Positions 4,824 through 5,207 of a stretch of 5,207 nucleotides of DNA are shown here, in pieces. Position 1 is the stretch's first letter. Each line of letters opens with the position of its first letter. The notes under the pieces were generated by a model, which was not told where the DNA came from, searched no databases, and was given only the letters and a program-made list of their open reading frames with translations. Source of the DNA: an uncultured Bacilli bacterium (GTDB lineage Bacteria; Bacillota_I; Bacilli_A; RF39; UBA660); the NCBI GenBank assembly GCA_910587745.1, contig CAJUNE010000049.1:1-5207 (forward strand). Reading direction: 5' to 3'. The position numbers and the translations under genes were made by a program.

Positions 4824-4875
4824 GTCAAAGCTTTTAAGGCGTAGGCTATTACTGGTCTCACGCCTCTTATTTTTG
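4824..4875 (+). promoter_or_regulatory. Candidate guanidine-IV (mepA motif) riboswitch
   Basis: The leader between the MATE promoter and its ribosome binding site contains a compact hairpin with a conserved-looking ACTGGTC segment (4851-4857) inside a GGCGT/ACGCC stem that doubles as a terminator. The guanidine-IV riboswitch class is known to sit upstream of MATE (mepA) transporters in Firmicutes and to work through a terminator, activating expression when guanidine is present. Gene context and size fit; the sequence match is from memory, so the class is a strong guess and not proven. Confidence 0.55.
4837..4874 (+). terminator. Terminator hairpin in the MATE leader
   Basis: AGGCGT (4837-4842) pairs with ACGCCT (4860-4865). 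The stem extends inward as AGGC (4843-4846) with GTCT (4855-4858), with one bulged C (4859) and an 8-nt loop. TTATTTTT follows at 4867-4874. It lies between promoter and start codon and so would act as an attenuator. Confidence 0.8.
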
Positions 4876-4900
4876 TCTAAATTTAAAGGAGTGTGTTGTT

Positions 4901-5207
4901 ATGAAAAATGAAAGTAATAAATTTTTAGGCGAAGAAAAAATATCTAAATTACTCTTAAAGTTTTCTATTCCTTGTATTTTGTCTTTACTAATTAGTGCTT
5001 TATATAATATCGTGGACCAAATATTTATAGGTAATAGTAGTCTTGGTTATCTAGGAAATGCAGCGACTACGGTGGTATTTCCTCTTACTATTATTTCAAT
5101 GGCTTTTGCTTGGTGTTTTGGTGATGGTTCGGCAGCTTACCTTAGCTTATGTCAGGGTAGAAAAGATACAGAAAATGCTCATAAAGCGATTGGTAATAGT
5201 TTACTTG
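4901..5207 (+). CDS. MATE-family multidrug efflux transporter, 3' end beyond window
   Basis: Only the first 102 residues are present. After a short polar N-terminus come the first membrane helix (about 17-38), ending in the ALYNIVDQIFIG motif typical of the MepA/DinF-type MATE branch, and a second helix (about 56-76). The GDGSAAYLSLCQGRKD segment follows, leading into the third helix. MATE pumps use a sodium or proton gradient to export cationic drugs and metabolites; full-length members are about 450 residues with 12 helices. The start at ATG 4901 is supported by AAAGGAG (4885-4891) 9 nt upstream. Its own promoter and a terminator-bearing leader suggest ligand-controlled expression. If the leader is a guanidine-IV riboswitch, guanidine or a related cation is a likely substrate; this is inference from context. 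Confidence 0.93.
   Translation, partial: MKNESNKFLGEEKISKLLLKFSIPCILSLLISALYNIVDQIFIGNSSLGYLGNAATTVVFPLTIISMAFAWCFGDGSAAYLSLCQGRKDTENAHKAIGNSLL

Noticed and set aside
1..5207. CRISPR array, insertion sequence or replication origin
   Set aside because: No regularly spaced direct repeats, transposase frame or iteron cluster was seen on either strand.

Overview
The window is about 5.2 kb of very AT-rich bacterial DNA. It uses the standard code (TGG for Trp, no in-frame TGA), strong AGGAG-type ribosome binding sites, consensus sigma-A promoters, and a tRNA with an encoded CCA end. Together with a predicted sorting-type surface protein (NPGTG) and many AT-rich hairpins, this points to a low-GC Firmicute, probably a gut-type Bacilli or Erysipelotrichia-like lineage. 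The lineage is inference; no marker gene here fixes it.

Left part, all minus strand. From the left edge to 1732 lies the 5' 577 codons of a large serine recombinase of the integrative-element type; its 3' end is outside the window. Upstream it has a complete regulatory leader: an extended -10 promoter, an inverted repeat at the transcription start, a six-residue leader peptide and an intrinsic terminator just before the ribosome binding site. This looks like an attenuator. Next come an AT-only palindrome and a 94-residue protein of unknown function (1951-2235). Two tandem terminators and tRNA-Gly(UCC) (2341-2414) follow, with the tRNA promoter set inside a 12-bp inverted repeat. Beyond the tRNA are a secreted, Cys-rich, NPGTG-anchored surface protein (2463-3170) and a short-chain dehydrogenase of the YdaD/GSP39 stress-protein type (3237-4181). 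The promoter of the surface-protein gene starts 7 nt after the dehydrogenase stop, and an 11-bp inverted repeat covers its -10 box, ribosome binding site and first start-codon base.

Right part, plus strand. A 107-residue membrane protein with a C-terminal zinc ribbon (4411-4734) has its own extended -10 promoter and an AT-rich terminator. It is followed by a MATE-family efflux pump (4901 to the right edge, partial). The pump leader carries its own promoter and a terminator hairpin that I interpret as a guanidine-IV (mepA motif) riboswitch candidate.

The genes do not form one pathway. The left end is probably the edge of an integrated mobile element. The rest looks like host housekeeping, stress, surface and efflux genes. 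The recurring theme is regulation by hairpins placed between promoter and start codon, seen at the recombinase, the surface protein and the MATE pump.
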